NCBI GenBank assembly: GCA_037074765.1
Contig: JBAMDO010000427.1
Span: forward strand, 1-25,663
Length of the DNA stretch: 25,663 nucleotides
From: Mansonella perstans
Taxonomy: Eukaryota; Nematoda; Chromadorea; Rhabditida; Onchocercidae
Direction: 5' to 3'
Made by a program: the position numbers and the translations under genes
Shown here: piece by piece, positions 1-12,300 of the stretch
Layout of the letters: each line of letters starts with the position of its first letter
Position numbering within the stretch: position 1 is the stretch's first letter
Notes under the pieces: model-generated
The model's database searches: none
Seen by the model: only the letters and a program-made list of their open reading frames with translations
What the model was told of the DNA's origin: nothing

Positions 1-849
1 ACATTTACTCAAACATTTAGTCAATATAGTACTAAACAAAAGTGAAATTGATTGTAAATTACCGGAATGACATCAAGTTCATACAGTCAGATCATTTCAG
101 GCACTGGAGAAATTTTGCAGAAAATGATGCTCCGATCTTGTTAACGTAATTTTCTGCCATCTTTCTTTTTTCCACTCCATTTATTAGAAATTTCACATGC
201 ATAGGTAGAAAACACACCAAATATCAAGTCACTAAACATAACGCTATAAAAAATGAATTTTTGAATAAATATACGGTATGAGACGCACTAAGTGATCCTC
301 AATTGCGAAAGAAATTTAAACTATAGGAACAGAAGTATACTGCATGAAATATTTCAAAAACTCAAATATATTTTTGCTTCTAATAATATATATTAAAGAA
401 AATAATATTGTGAAAGTTGTCTAACATGATAAGGATGAAGTTTATCATGAAAGTTATCTAATATGATAAGGATGAAACTTATCATGAAAGTTATTTAATA
501 GACAAAACTGAAGCTTATCAAATAATGTTATGAAAGTTGTCTACCATGATAAGGATGAACTTATCAGGAAAATCCTATTATGAATTAAATTCAAAAAATA
601 AAAAACTATTCATATAGCAGTGAGATGAACCATCTCTTAAAGAAAGTAAAGCAATACAAATAACATAGGTTTGCAGCAATGTCAAAAAAAAACTCTTTAT
701 GCATCCTAATCTTTTATATGCATTTTTTCAATAGAACGAAAATCCAAATCTTTCTTCCTTACTGCTCCTATTCAATTTCAGCAGTATGAAGCAAACAATA
801 AGAATAATATCAGGCGCAATGAGGAACAGTTTCGACCTCTCAATCGCAG
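1..849. other. Downstream flank of the YTHDC1-like gene
   Basis: AT-rich, with no gene seen. It holds the hairpin minisatellite at 411-566. TTTATT at 179-184 would be AATAAA on the minus strand, but it lies about 670 bases past the stop. Confidence 0.5.
411..566. repeat. Hairpin minisatellite, about 37-bp unit, four copies
   Basis: Copies begin TGAAAGTT at 411, 448, 485 and 531. The core is CTAACATGATAAGGATGAAG, then TTTATCATG. CATGATAA and TTTATCATG are inverted repeats, so each complete unit can fold as a hairpin; copy 3 is diverged. Confidence 0.8.
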
Positions 850-3800
850 TCAGTATCGATGACGATTTGAATGCCTGGAATAAAATTCAGAATCAGATCA
901 ATCAGTTTTCCCCACAAACTTGAGAAACACAAATAAGCAAACGGAAAAAACTCATTACAACTGAGATTTGTCTGTTTAATTTTTTAAAATTATTTCCCTA
1001 TGCATGAACTGATCATTTATCGCAATAATTTCATAACAAAAAGCTGATACGGAAATCGTATTTTAAAGATATAGCGAATAAATTAAGAACATGGGATACA
1101 GAAAACGCAAGAATGTTAATATATAATGCTATAGCTAATATGTATATGCATGTGTACTATAGCTGGAAGAAGCATCAACAGAATTTTGTGAAGTATGGAA
1201 ATCATTGTCAAGAATACAAAATAAAATTTTCTATCAAAAAACTGATTAAGAAACTCTTATTCATTGGTACATATTCATAAATTCATTTTTTGAAAATCTC
1301 TCACAGCATTTGGAACGAATGTTCGGAAATACGAATATTGTACATTACCTTCGAAGTAGTTCATGTTCGCGAGAACTTTCACGCCAATTACTTCTAGATG
1401 AATTATGAACTGAATATGAGTCATATTTGTGTCCTGATGATCGTTCCATGCTATGTCTTTTCTCATGACTGAAAAAAAAATAAAAGAAAATATAAAGGGA
1501 AGTACCAATATTACGTGAAAGAAAAGGAATTTACAAAAGCATATGAAAGATGCAGAAAGAAAATGTAGAAAACATCTAAAAGTTCACTCCAATGATCTGG
1601 GATGATAGTGACGATCATGTATTAAAGGATAACGTCTGGGTGATAGTCTCTTTGGCGATGCATGACGTTTTCTCGAGGATGACGCCAAACGAACATTGTT
1701 ATATGAAGGATATGAAACCGCAACATCCATGAGAGGAAGGAGTCGAGGAGCACTCTATAAATATAGAGATAAACGATATATCAAACATTACAATGTACGA
1801 CTTTTATTTCCAAAAGCCATAGGAACGAATAAAACACTCAGCAAATACTGCAAAAGTAGAACTTATAAAAGCAAGGAATCGTCACAGCAGCTATTAGAAA
1901 AGATTTTAGCCATAAAGACATAAGAACAATCTCTCAAAACTGATTAGCTCTGTTAATTTAAATACATACATAGTTTTCTATTCCGTAATTCTTCTTGGTG
2001 CGGCCACCATATCTGCTTGAGCCTAACAATATAGCAGAAGGCCGTTCTTCACTCAATAAATCTTTTAAAGTTTTCTTTATCGGCAAATTCCTGAAATTTT
2101 CTAAAATGCAAAAGTGAAATACTTCAACTGTCCTGTTCTGAAGCAACATGCATATAGCTTTCGGCTGCATTTTCAAGCAAACAGAAAACACTGGGTTCTG
2201 TCAAAGATAAGTTACAGTATAATGCATATGCATCACAATGATCTTTATAAAATATATAAAATAACGAGAAAACATAAGAAGAAAAACATACTACAGGAGA
2301 CAAACATAATACAATTGGGAGACTGCTCTGAAATCAGTCAAATATGTGGAAGGATCATAGGGATCTTTAAATCATTTGGTTTCTTGTTCCTAATTTTGTT
2401 GAAAAAATGTTAAAGAAAAAAATTTTCATCATGAAATATATTACATAATGATTATGAATAAACTACCTCTTCGCATTTCTGAATTCTAAATACGATATCT
2501 CAGTTTCCAGTAAAGACGGTAGTTTTCGTGCATTATCTCGAGTTTTTATTTTCAGCGCTTTCAAATCAATACTATCATCAAATGGAAATAAATTGCAGAG
2601 CCGCTGCCCTGCAGCACGTTGTATTTCACAGCCATCTGCAGCAGCGTATATCACTTTCTCTGAAAAAAATTTATAAAAAAATGCGGAAAAGTGCAAAGGG
2701 ATAAACTGCGAGCAATACTTTCAAAATTCCACGATGAATATCCCTACTAAAAGCGTTTCATTCTCAGTTACAGACGAGAAAAGAGAAGTTTAAATTGTTG
2801 CTTCAATACCTGAATTTTGACTCAACAATGCTCTAGAACAAGAGAGAAATGGCTTGGACAATTCTATCATAATTCGCTTACGATAATGATCATACAGGAC
2901 ATAGATGTCATAATTGAAAATGCACTAAACTAAAATTTAGCAGTTGTACGGTATAAATGTACTAGAAAAAGAGCTCGCGAAAACAGGAACGGTATAAGAG
3001 CCTTATAGTAGAGAATCGTAGGTTTAGTAAAAATAGATTAAAAAATTATTCGGAAATGAAAATCTTGTTAAAGCATAACAGCATGAAAAAACTGATATTT
3101 TCAATTTGCTATTGCAGAAGACAGTATGACTGCTGCTATAGCAAAGCTTTTTGAAAACTAAACCAATTAATACTGTTAACTAATTGGTACCTTTATTGAA
3201 TGGATTCTTAATATGATCACTCGCGGAAAGTGCAAGCGAACACTTTGTAATCCATTGAAGTTTGATATTGCCACCACCTTTGAAATCAATCCATCTCATT
3301 GCTGGCTGACCTTTGTATAGCGCTTCCGAACACATCCGTGCAAAACCTATTGAAAAAAGAATTAGAAAAGCATCTGCATTTCAAATATTTGAATCAAACT
3401 GTAAATTCCATCTCAAATACAGCATATTACCTGCAAAATGATCCGCATTTCGCGCAAGAAAAATCAGTATCACAACCGGAGCTCGCCGATATGCTTCAGC
3501 CAGAAGTTTTTCAACAAATGGATGGGTTGTCCACAGCGATGTTTCCATGGCCAATTTGATATTTTCTTCGCATGCTCGTGCCAAGAAGAATTGTGCGCGA
3601 TGCAACAAACATTCTATTTCGATCGACTCTAAATGAAAACAAACGTTTGTTTATCGGTAAATTGCACCTTCAAAACTGAAACATAAAGATACCTAAAAAA
3701 GTCAGGAGAGAGATAAGATCAACTGCATTAACGGTGCAATCATTGATTTTAGTTTAAAAATTTAGTGCATCTGCTGGAAATGATGCAAAAACAAAAGTAT

Positions 3801-6446
3801 GACAAATTACCTGAACAAACGACTGCATTAGGTCGTTTATATTTATATGATTCGATCGAATGTGCCCTTTTATATGTTGATGTATAGCCTTCTTTCACCA
3901 AAGGTACCGAATTACAACGAGATGGTTCTAATGTCTCTTCTGCAAACATAAAGAAACAGCTGATCAAAACCGTATACCATTCTTAAACATTAGTATAAGA
4001 AATGATATTCCTCAAAAGTTCTATAAAATCATTAGAATACTACAATGCGGTACAACTTGAAATAAATTAAACGAGACGTAAATAAATTAAACGAATATAA
4101 ATAAATTAACGAAACGGCCTAAAAATAACCACGACTCTCAAACATCTGAAAAAAATAAAAGATTTAAAATTTGAACTGATTTTTTACTGAAGGTTTCTTT
4201 CTTCCTCAAGCCAGCTAAGCGATTTTTTTTGAGCTCTCTATATCTATAAAATGAGAGTTACAAAATATTTAAATAAACTGGAAGCCCAGACATTACTAGA
4301 AAGTTTTTTGCAAAGTAAGCTTAGTCCTGGGAAAGATTCAACTAGTAATCTATCGACTGGAATTAATTTATAATATCAGCAATAGTTTTAATCCGCGCAT
4401 GAAATGCATTTAATACTATGAAAAAATAAATGTGACACAAAAAATAACCATGAATTTCGTTGCATTCATCTCGCACCACCAAATCCAAATCCAGATCGCC
4501 TTCATCCAAACGATCAGAATGATCGTCCACGGCGGCAATGGCACCATCATTGCTGACAACCTGTACTGGACAATATTCGAGCTTGTTGTTGCTGCCATAA
4601 CTTTTTTTGGTTGACTCAGAGTTACTCTGTTTGCCTGTGTCACAATTGCCGTCGTTATCATGTTCATCTATATTCTCTGATGGTGATTTGGTAACTGCTG
4701 CTATACAGTCAGTGCTGGACGGCTTTGGAGAATCGTTTTCATCTACAGGTGGGCAAAGACTGCATTTTTTATCTTCTTTTGAATATATGGTGTGGATTCA
4801 GAGCTTGAGGCTCAAGGTAAACACTGTTGGCATAAGACCGCCGGCCAACGGTATGAAAAATTACAACGACATGGATTCATATAGTTAATCAGGTAACCTG
4901 TACTGGCGGTTTTGATAGATGGTGATTCCCAATTTCATAGCCAAAGTTAACTGGGAAAATAGAGGTTTTGGGAATGAGGCAGTGGAAACTATAGAAAGCA
5001 GTTTTTAGCCAGTAAAACAGTCGATAGTCTTATCAGTTTGGAAACCATAGCTAGAACTGTTGATGGCTTTTTCATCTCTGCCATACTAAGCAAAATTTGG
5101 CTGATATACGGAAATGGAAAGTCTATGCAATATGAGAAACTGCTTTTTCCTAGAGATCAAATTCTGTTGGAGACAATGTAGACAACAAATGGGATGGTCA
5201 GGGGTAAGTTTCATAGATGCAGGAATGGTAGTGGTTATCGATTTGTATTTCAACACAACGGGGGCAATAATCCCACCGAGGAGCAAAGCTGAAAGAAAAG
5301 AGCAGAATTTAAAAAAAAAAATTTAAAAAAATGCTCAAAATTTACGAAGTTAAAAAGTCCGAAATAGTCAACGAACTTTCTAAGGGCAAGATAAAAATAA
5401 ACAATTTCTCATGCAAATTGCTACTTGACTAGTAGACAATACTATTTTAACTTTTAATCAAATAGTGCAATGTTGTAAGTTAGTTCTTGAAGAAGTGCAG
5501 AATATAGTTGATGAGGAAATAGATGCTGGAAGATTTAATCCTATTATTTCTCGAATAATAACTGAAAAAAAATTGACAGCAGAAATTTTAAAAGATGTGA
5601 TACAACAAAAAAATTAATGGTGCTATTAAGCAATCGATTATTCATCATATATCAACAATTTAATCATTAGGATTCTTTGCTTACTTTTTTACCAGTTTTC
5701 CACTCGTATTTTTTAAAATAAAGGACAAAACAATAAAATAAACCTTGCTAAAAGAGTGTGCTGACATGCATCATTAAAATACATATCAATTTAGAAATAT
5801 AATGGACACAATTGAAAGCGTGTATAACAAATTATTTCCTACAGAAAGCGAAAGACACAACTTATATTCATCTATTCAGGGCTACACTCCCTCAGCACAA
5901 CTCCGTCTCGGACTGAACAAACTATAAATATTAAAGCACTGTTTCAGATCTACTTATGGATGAGTCTAAATACTGGATAAGACAAACTGATTTACACTCG
6001 CATTATTTAAATAAGTGATTAATCATCATAAGTAGCATCATACTGAAGTCTTGAATAATTTCATCCTTAAGTAATTTCATTGCGGATCACTCGGACTTTT
6101 CTTTAAACAGCTACAATTAAACTTCCTTTCGAGTGAAGTTTTTAAAAGATGACGTTCCCAAAAAAAGTCTTAATCAAGAAACACATGAAAGTTCGAATAC
6201 GCAAATGCCAATATTACCGTATGAAATTCAAATTCCTGTCTTCCTCGTCGTGTAAATTAATCATTATCAAAATAAAAAGAATTTGAACCAAAAACTTCAA
6301 CTACTCCTAAAAATATAAATACATTTCCGAAAGTCCTAAAAACCAAGAATAAGAATTGTTTTAAGTGTTAAAAATGGAGGAAAAAGCTTACCATCACTGA
6401 AGGATTCTAGCGAATCATAAACTGCTTCATTCTTCGCTTCTGCCAT
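850..6446 (-). CDS. YTHDC1: YTHDC1-like YTH-domain m6A reader, ten exons
   Basis: Predicted nuclear reader of N6-methyladenosine in RNA. Coding exons, in transcript order: 6446-6392, 4742-4449, 3939-3811, 3628-3431, 3346-3191, 2659-2467, 2090-1970, 1754-1588, 1468-1349, 874-850. All junctions use GT/AG and agree in phase; total 1458 nt, 485 residues. It starts MAEAKNEAVYDSLESFSD. Exon 2 is acidic and Ser/Asn-rich. The YTH domain lies at about residues 165-315: AQFFLAR, EENIKLA, TSLWTT (cage Trp about 192), VVILIFLAR, GFARM, MRWIDF (Trp about 244), IKNPFNK, then LCNLFPFDDSIDL. Residues 383-485 are rich in Arg, Ser, His and Lys, like the RS tails of YTHDC1. Human YTHDC1 is longer (about 730 residues), mostly in low-complexity flanks. 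The domain call is firm. The least certain parts are the exon 2 acceptor (CCTGTAG) and the last three exons, where a TGA at 1584-1586 would end the protein early if the GTGAAC donor at 1587 is not used. Confidence 0.85.
4785..5617 (+). pseudogene. Decayed intronless coding sequence of unknown origin inside YTHDC1-like intron 1
   Basis: Family not recognised. The plus strand reads as protein in a chain of short overlapping frames. The pieces are 4787-4881 (contains CWHKTAGQRYEKLQRHG), 4897-4947 (LAVLIDGDSQFHSQS), 4919-5005 (NRGFGNEAVETIESSF), 4990-5178 (SKTVDSLISLETIARTVDG, then QYEKLLFPRDQILLETM), about 5200-5326 (SFIDAGMVVVIDLYFNTTG, ending in a Lys/Glu-rich stretch), 5331-5429 (MLKIYEVKKSEIVNELSKGK) and 5429-5614 (LVLEEVQNIVDEEIDAG, then TAEILKDVIQQKN and TAA at 5615). 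The breaks are TAG 4882, TAA 4894, TAA 4948, TAG 5006, TAG 5179 and TAG 5430. No splice sites bridge the breaks convincingly, and the block is less AT-rich than the intron around it. A retrocopy or a nuclear insertion of endosymbiont (Wolbachia-like) DNA would look like this. That origin is inference; the serial frameshifts are seen directly. Confidence 0.5.
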
Positions 6447-6977
6447 CAAAACCACTTTTTTAATCTTCAGAAAATTAAAATTTAGAGATTATTCGAAACA
6501 CAATGTAGTCTGCACTAATAAAGCACCAGTTCATCGCTTACATCAATTACTGTACGAAAAATATTATAAGCTAAAGTGTACAAATGTAATGCACACCATA
6601 AAAGCAAATAAAGAAGTACCACCAGATCTATTTTGTACAAGAAATATTTATATCAGCACTAGAGTTTTACACAAATCGTATGTAAAGTAAACCATGAATA
6701 ATATAATATTAAAATTTAAATATTAAAAGTATTAAAATATATTAAAATTTATTACACTATTAAAAACTTGTTTAAAAAATATATTAAATTATTAAAATCA
6801 TATTAAAATTTGCATTTAGTATAACTTTAAGTGTGTAAGTAAACGCAGCTTTAATAAAACTGTACATCATTAATTGAATAAAAGTATTTTTTACATTTTA
6901 GTCCAATTTAACCCAATTAATTTGGTTCAATTTAACCAAGCTATCGAGTTTTTTAAAAAGATTAAACTGCATCTATT

Positions 6978-7148
6978 ATGGAAACCAATCCTAAATTATG
7001 TCGTATGCTACAAAAGAAACTCCGAGAACTACCAAAGAACACCACAAAAGAACTACGAAAAAAAACACCGCGACTCAATTCACCCAATACTTCCGATATA
7101 ATGCTTTCAAAGAAGTTAAATACCAAAAGGAAATTGGTTAAGAGTTGA
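6978..7148 (+). CDS. Small basic open reading frame, 56 residues, unassigned
   Basis: The ATG-to-TGA frame starts METNPKLCRMLQKKLRELPK and stays strongly basic. The underlying DNA is an A-rich stretch with short imperfect repeats of AAAGAACTAC, and other frames are also open here, which weakens the case. No acceptor or neighbour supports it. Confidence 0.2.
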   Translation: METNPKLCRMLQKKLRELPKNTTKELRKKTPRLNSPNTSDIMLSKKLNTKRKLVKS

Positions 7149-7784
7149 TTCGCAAAAATTTGCATGTTCTTACATAGAGTATTTTTTATAGAGATTAAGG
7201 AAGTAAGAGTAATTTTTCAAAAGATAAATTTTTTGTTCCTCTTGTGTACTATTTCTGCGTAACCTTAGTGAGTACTCTTTTTCTTTTTCTTCTTCTTATA
7301 TAGTTTAATTAGTATTGTTTCTTTATTAATCAGAATCTTTTTTGCAAGTTCGTTTGTTATGCAACCTTAATTTTAATTTGAAATTTAATTATCTGGAAGA
7401 ACCCAAACATTACTTCTAACAATAATGACTTATTGCTCTGTCACTCTTTTATCCATATATAATAAATTTACAGCGTTATTTTTTAGATCTCAGAATCACT
7501 TCCTAATACTATTTCATTCTTATTCTGTATCTTTGAATATGAATTCTTTTTTCATACAGGAACGATAGAGAAAAGATGCATGATATAAAAGAGAAATAAA
7601 GATTGAGAGTGTGATGAGAGAGTATACATTCTTTGGTTGATATGCGTTAGAGAAACATTTTTAATTCTTTCCATTTTTTAATTTCAATTTAATAATTGAT
7701 ATTAGCTTCATATTAGCTTTTTAAATTTATTTGCCAAAACATATTTTAAACAATAGTTATGATAGCTTTTTTCTCTATGATAAC

Positions 7785-8305
7785 ATTGCTTCTTTCTACC
7801 TCCCCATTTTTTGACATCTTTTTCCTTAAGGTAACTTTGTTTCTTATCCTATTATTCTCCTCATTTTTTGACATCTTTTTCCTTAAGGTAACTTTGTTTC
7901 TTATCCACTTATTCTCCTCATTTTTGATACCTTTTTCTTTAAGGTAACTTTGTTTCTTATCCTCTTATTCTCCTCATTTTTGACATCTTTTTCTTTAAGG
8001 TAACTTTGTTTCTTATCCTCTTATTCTCCTCATTTTTTGATATCTTTTTCCTTAAGGTAACTTTGTTTCTTATCCTCTTATTCTCCTCATTTTTGATATC
8101 TTTTTCTTAAGTTAACTTTGTTTCTTATCCTCTTATTCTCCTCATTTTTTGATATCTTTTTCTTTAAGGTAACTTTGTTTCTTATCCACTTATTCTCCTC
8201 ATTTTTGACATCTTTTTCTTTAAGGTAACTTTGTTTCTTATCCTCTTATTCTCCTCATTTTTCGATATCTTTTTCCTTAAGTTAACTTTGTTTCTTTATC
8301 CCCTT
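7785..8305. repeat. Pyrimidine-rich minisatellite, about 56-bp unit, nine copies
   Basis: The unit contains TTCTCCTCATTTTTTGACAT, then CTTTTTCCTTAAGGTAACTT and TGTTTCTTATCC. GTAAC or GTTAAC landmarks fall at 7831, 7888, 7944, 8000, 8057, 8111, 8169, 8225 and 8281, a period of 54-58. Degenerate remnants continue to about 8460. Every copy carries AAGGTAACT or AAGTTAACT. Confidence 0.9.
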
Positions 8306-9394
8306 ATCCTCCTCCTTTATAATATTTTCTCTCTGAAAAAAATTTGATCATTGTATGAACACTTCCTTTTTTCCTATGATAACTATGCTTCTTATGCTCT
8401 TTTCCCGTATATTTTATAATATCTTTTCTTCGAAAGAACTTTGCCTACCTATCTCTTGCCTACTTTATCATTTTTCATTTTAAAATTCATTTACTATGCA
8501 ATTCTACCTCTTGTTGGTATGTAATCACTTAATGACAGAAGTAATTAATAACAATTAGTAGCAGTAATATTTGCAGGTACTCCCTTAGCTTTTTTTATTA
8601 TTAAGAATTACCTTTTTTATTTTTTGTATTAATTCATTTATTACTATTATAATTTTCCTATTCATATCACGTACATACAATAATGTTTACGTCATCAACA
8701 TATTTGTTAATGTCGTTTACGTCCGTTTACATCTCAATAATGTTTACGCTTTTCCATCTCTTTACGTCTCACTTCCCCTATCATGCACATAATGTTTACG
8801 TTGCTCACATATAGTTAACAGCAAATATGTTTGCAGCGAAACTGATTGTAAAACGAAAAGAGGAATTATAAATGAAGGAAATATATCGATTAAGAAAAAA
8901 GTAAGAGGAAGGAATAGGCAATGGCGATACTGACCACCATTTCATGATTAGCACATGCTAATCGAAATTTTCAAATAAACATAATACCGAAGGTTTTTAT
9001 AAAGAGTAAACTTTTCATCAACCAGTTTAGTAGTTTATGAAAAGATAAAATAAAATTGCTTATCATGATTTTATCATAAGATAACCGGTTAATTATTGAT
9101 TCACAATATCACCAAACATTTTCATTCTATTCTTCCTCTTTGATTTTTTTCCTTCTTTTTCTGTTATTTGTGCTTTTAAATGATTTGAAGCATTTATTTA
9201 ATTAATAATGATTACTTTACCATTCTTTAGAGAGAGAGAGAGAGTGGAGACATTTTTCGAAAATAACTGTTTAATCAAGCGAACCATTTTGTGTGTTTTA
9301 ATTTTGGTCTCAGTGATATCAAAGTCGTCATTCACTTTCGGACGGCCGCAATTTCATCAATTCGCAGAGTGCTGATAATGATGAGAACAATTTT
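8306..9394. other. AT-rich spacer
   Basis: No convincing gene. There are several copies of TGTTTACGT or close variants at 8680-8800 and a short AG run at 9229-9244. Confidence 0.4.
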
Positions 9395-12300
9395 ATGCGA
9401 GTAATATGTAAGTGAAATTTCTCACTAATATTTTTTAACATTGATCTGACATACGATAATAATGCAAAGACAATGAGCATTGATGATAAAGTCATTAATG
9501 ATAAGATGATGATAAGATTTATTTGATAAGTTGGTAACATTAAGTGAGCAAAATTCTTTAAAATTATCCCTTCTGAAATTTAAAATTGCATTTTTTTTTT
9601 CAAATTTAACACCTAGTTCCAGTAATTCTTCACTTTTTGGCAAGAACTTGCAATGCATGCTGGAGAAATCGAATGAATTGGGCAATAAAAATTTATTTAT
9701 TTGCTTGTATTGAAAGAATTTTTTCGAGCATGTATGTTTTTTAAATTTTTCCGATTATTTCTTGATTTGCATCAGCTACAGTAACAATTTTTGAATTTCG
9801 AATATTTGTTTGATCAGTCATTTCTTTTGCATGTAACTTAAATTACTGGTTTACTTAGTTAGAACTTTCTGTGAAATGCCACCTGTTGACATCTTGTTTT
9901 CATACTTTTTATTTGTGTGCCCTTTTATGTCATTGTATGAAGAAGATGTTTTTAAAGTACAGTATCGTTTTGCAACTGCTCTTCCCGTCTTACCCAATAA
10001 TTTAATAAGAGAAACGAATGAAATCAAATGAATTTCGTTTCAATAAAAAAAAGTTGATAGCTGCTTGCTTCCTCATCTGATTTCCCCTTCTTTGCAATCT
10101 ATAGATATCTCTCATTGATCAAATTAATGCATTTTTCGTTATATATACTATACATTTTTCAAATTTTCAATTTCGATGTATCTGTAAGGTGTAATTCATT
10201 CTTTTTTATTGTTTACCTAGCAATGAATTCATAAATATTATATTTCAGTGATGATTAATAGCGTTATGAAGGATATGGTGCGTTGTTTATCCCGCTTTAA
10301 ATGCCATTATTTTTGCATCATCTCAGGTGTTATTTTGATTTTTATCATTTATCAATGGTTTTTCGCTTTTTTGTTGGAGAAGAATGCTGCAATGGAAAGA
10401 TCAGTAAGTTAATGAAATTCGTATTTTTATTAGGATGCTATAGAACTTAATGGAATTGCATTATTTGAAAAGGAATTTTAGCCAAACAATTCTCTTAAAT
10501 CTGCAATAATGTTAATGCTGGTAAATTCTTTTTCACATTAATAAGTTAAACACTGGAAGTCTTCATTGGGCAGATTATATTAGCTAGTTGTGTTCCTTTT
10601 TTAGAATACATATTGTAATATCGATATAGAAATATCGAAATTTTTGAAATACTTACTGGAATATAAAAAATAAATACGATCGGTAACTCTCACCCAATAT
10701 TTTGTCATCTGATATGGCCAATATAATCTCAGCAAACCAGCAAAAATGGTTTAGCTGATATTGTATTGACTAGGCGCTTTTGATTAGTAACCATATAAGG
10801 TTGCTTTATCATGAAAATTTTGTTTTGTTAGTGTTGATTAGCGGAAACAGTAGCTGAAGTTTCCTTTGCTGCCGAATAGTGACACAAGGAGCCTGATAAA
10901 GGTTTACTGATGATGGCATAGTAGAAATACAGTTATGATTGGGGCAACTAGAATTTAATTATCCATAAAGCTTAACAGAATTAACTGAAATGAATGAACT
11001 GAAATAAATTAGCGAATAAGACTGAATTGAAAGAACTCCACAAATAGTCACCTATAGTTTTTATACAGAATGAGTTCAGAATTCTAATCAGTCATATTAA
11101 AACACGTCAGAGATCAGGAGAATCGGCGGATAACAATTACAAGGAAATAATTTGGAATTCTGAGGTCACCAAATATGACAATTAGAAAAACAATAATTCT
11201 GAGACAGTGAAGACTAATAAAAAAGAAATAATTGTGAAGTGACCAGATATGATAGTTATAAATGGAAATAAACTCTAGAGAAATGATAAATTACACTAAA
11301 TTAAATATAATATTTCTAATCATTTTATAAGAGTTAATTATCTCATTGGACGTAATTATCTCATAACTATCAGTTTTAAAATGACCTTTTTATGGTACTT
11401 ATCGCTTATATTGATATGGGAATTTTTTAGGTATATTAATATTAGTCATTCTTAAACTATGTGCCAAATTATTCACGGATGATAAATATTTTTAATTGAA
11501 TTAAATGAGGTGCACTGCCTGCTTCTTTGTCACATAAAAACTATATCACTTTACTGTACTTCGCTTCACCCCAACGATATTCATTTTAATTGATGACTAG
11601 AACAAATTTACATAAACAAGAGTATTATTAATTTTAAAATAATGTCACGCCATAGAAGATAAAACTTTTATAAAATTTGCTGGCTTACGCTTCACTTGTT
11701 TCTTTTTTTTATTTCGGTTGATAGTTTAATGTTTGATCACACTTTCTTTCATGAGAAAAATACTGTATTGACTGATTGGAGTTATATCTGGTAGATCTTT
11801 TAGGAGTAATTGTTACTTATTTCATTATTTCTGGAATTAGAATAGGGGAAACTTCTCATAAATCGTTCGCTTCCATTCCAAAAACATGAAAAAAGCTGCG
11901 GTAAATAAGAAAGAGAAGATGAGAATGAAATCTCTTAGCATATCTGGTTAGTAATAGATAAAAGTAGAAATGAAGATTGTTTTGCTACTGGTCAGATAGA
12001 AATCACATAGTATTGTTATTAATGATTTTCAACTTTAAAAATCATTGGGTATGCAACTGCAAATGAAATTTTTCAGTCATGACTTGTCAGTCGCCTTATA
12101 AATCTATTCACTTTTTTCTCTTTTTTTTCTATTGGCTTGTCTCTTAGTTCTTCTATTTTTATTATCATTTTTCAATTGAAAGAATGCATTGAAGCGTTTC
12201 CTATTTGTTTTTTCTTCATGAAGACATCTGTTTGATTACAGCGCATTGAACAGTTACAGTTTGTTTTTTTTTAACCTTCCTGATTCGAAAGGAATAGGTG

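Noticed and set aside
4898..4950. A 53-base minus-strand exon candidate (VNFGYEIGNHHLSKPPVQ) with a good TTTTCCCAG acceptor in YTHDC1-like intron 1
   Set aside because: It accepts exon 1 in phase but leaves phase 0, which cannot join exon 2 at 4742 (phase 1). It also lies inside the plus-strand decayed coding block.
5200..5288. Cysteine/histidine-rich minus-strand peptide (WDYCPRCVEIQIDNHYHSC) resembling a zinc finger
   Set aside because: Wrong phase for exon 1, a stop follows with no donor before it, and the opposite strand of the same DNA reads better as part of the frameshifted relic.
9328..9540. Minus-strand 70-residue open frame with a hydrophobic segment
   Set aside because: No splice sites or family match; the plus strand holds a GTAAGTG donor and a phase-compatible leader at the same place.
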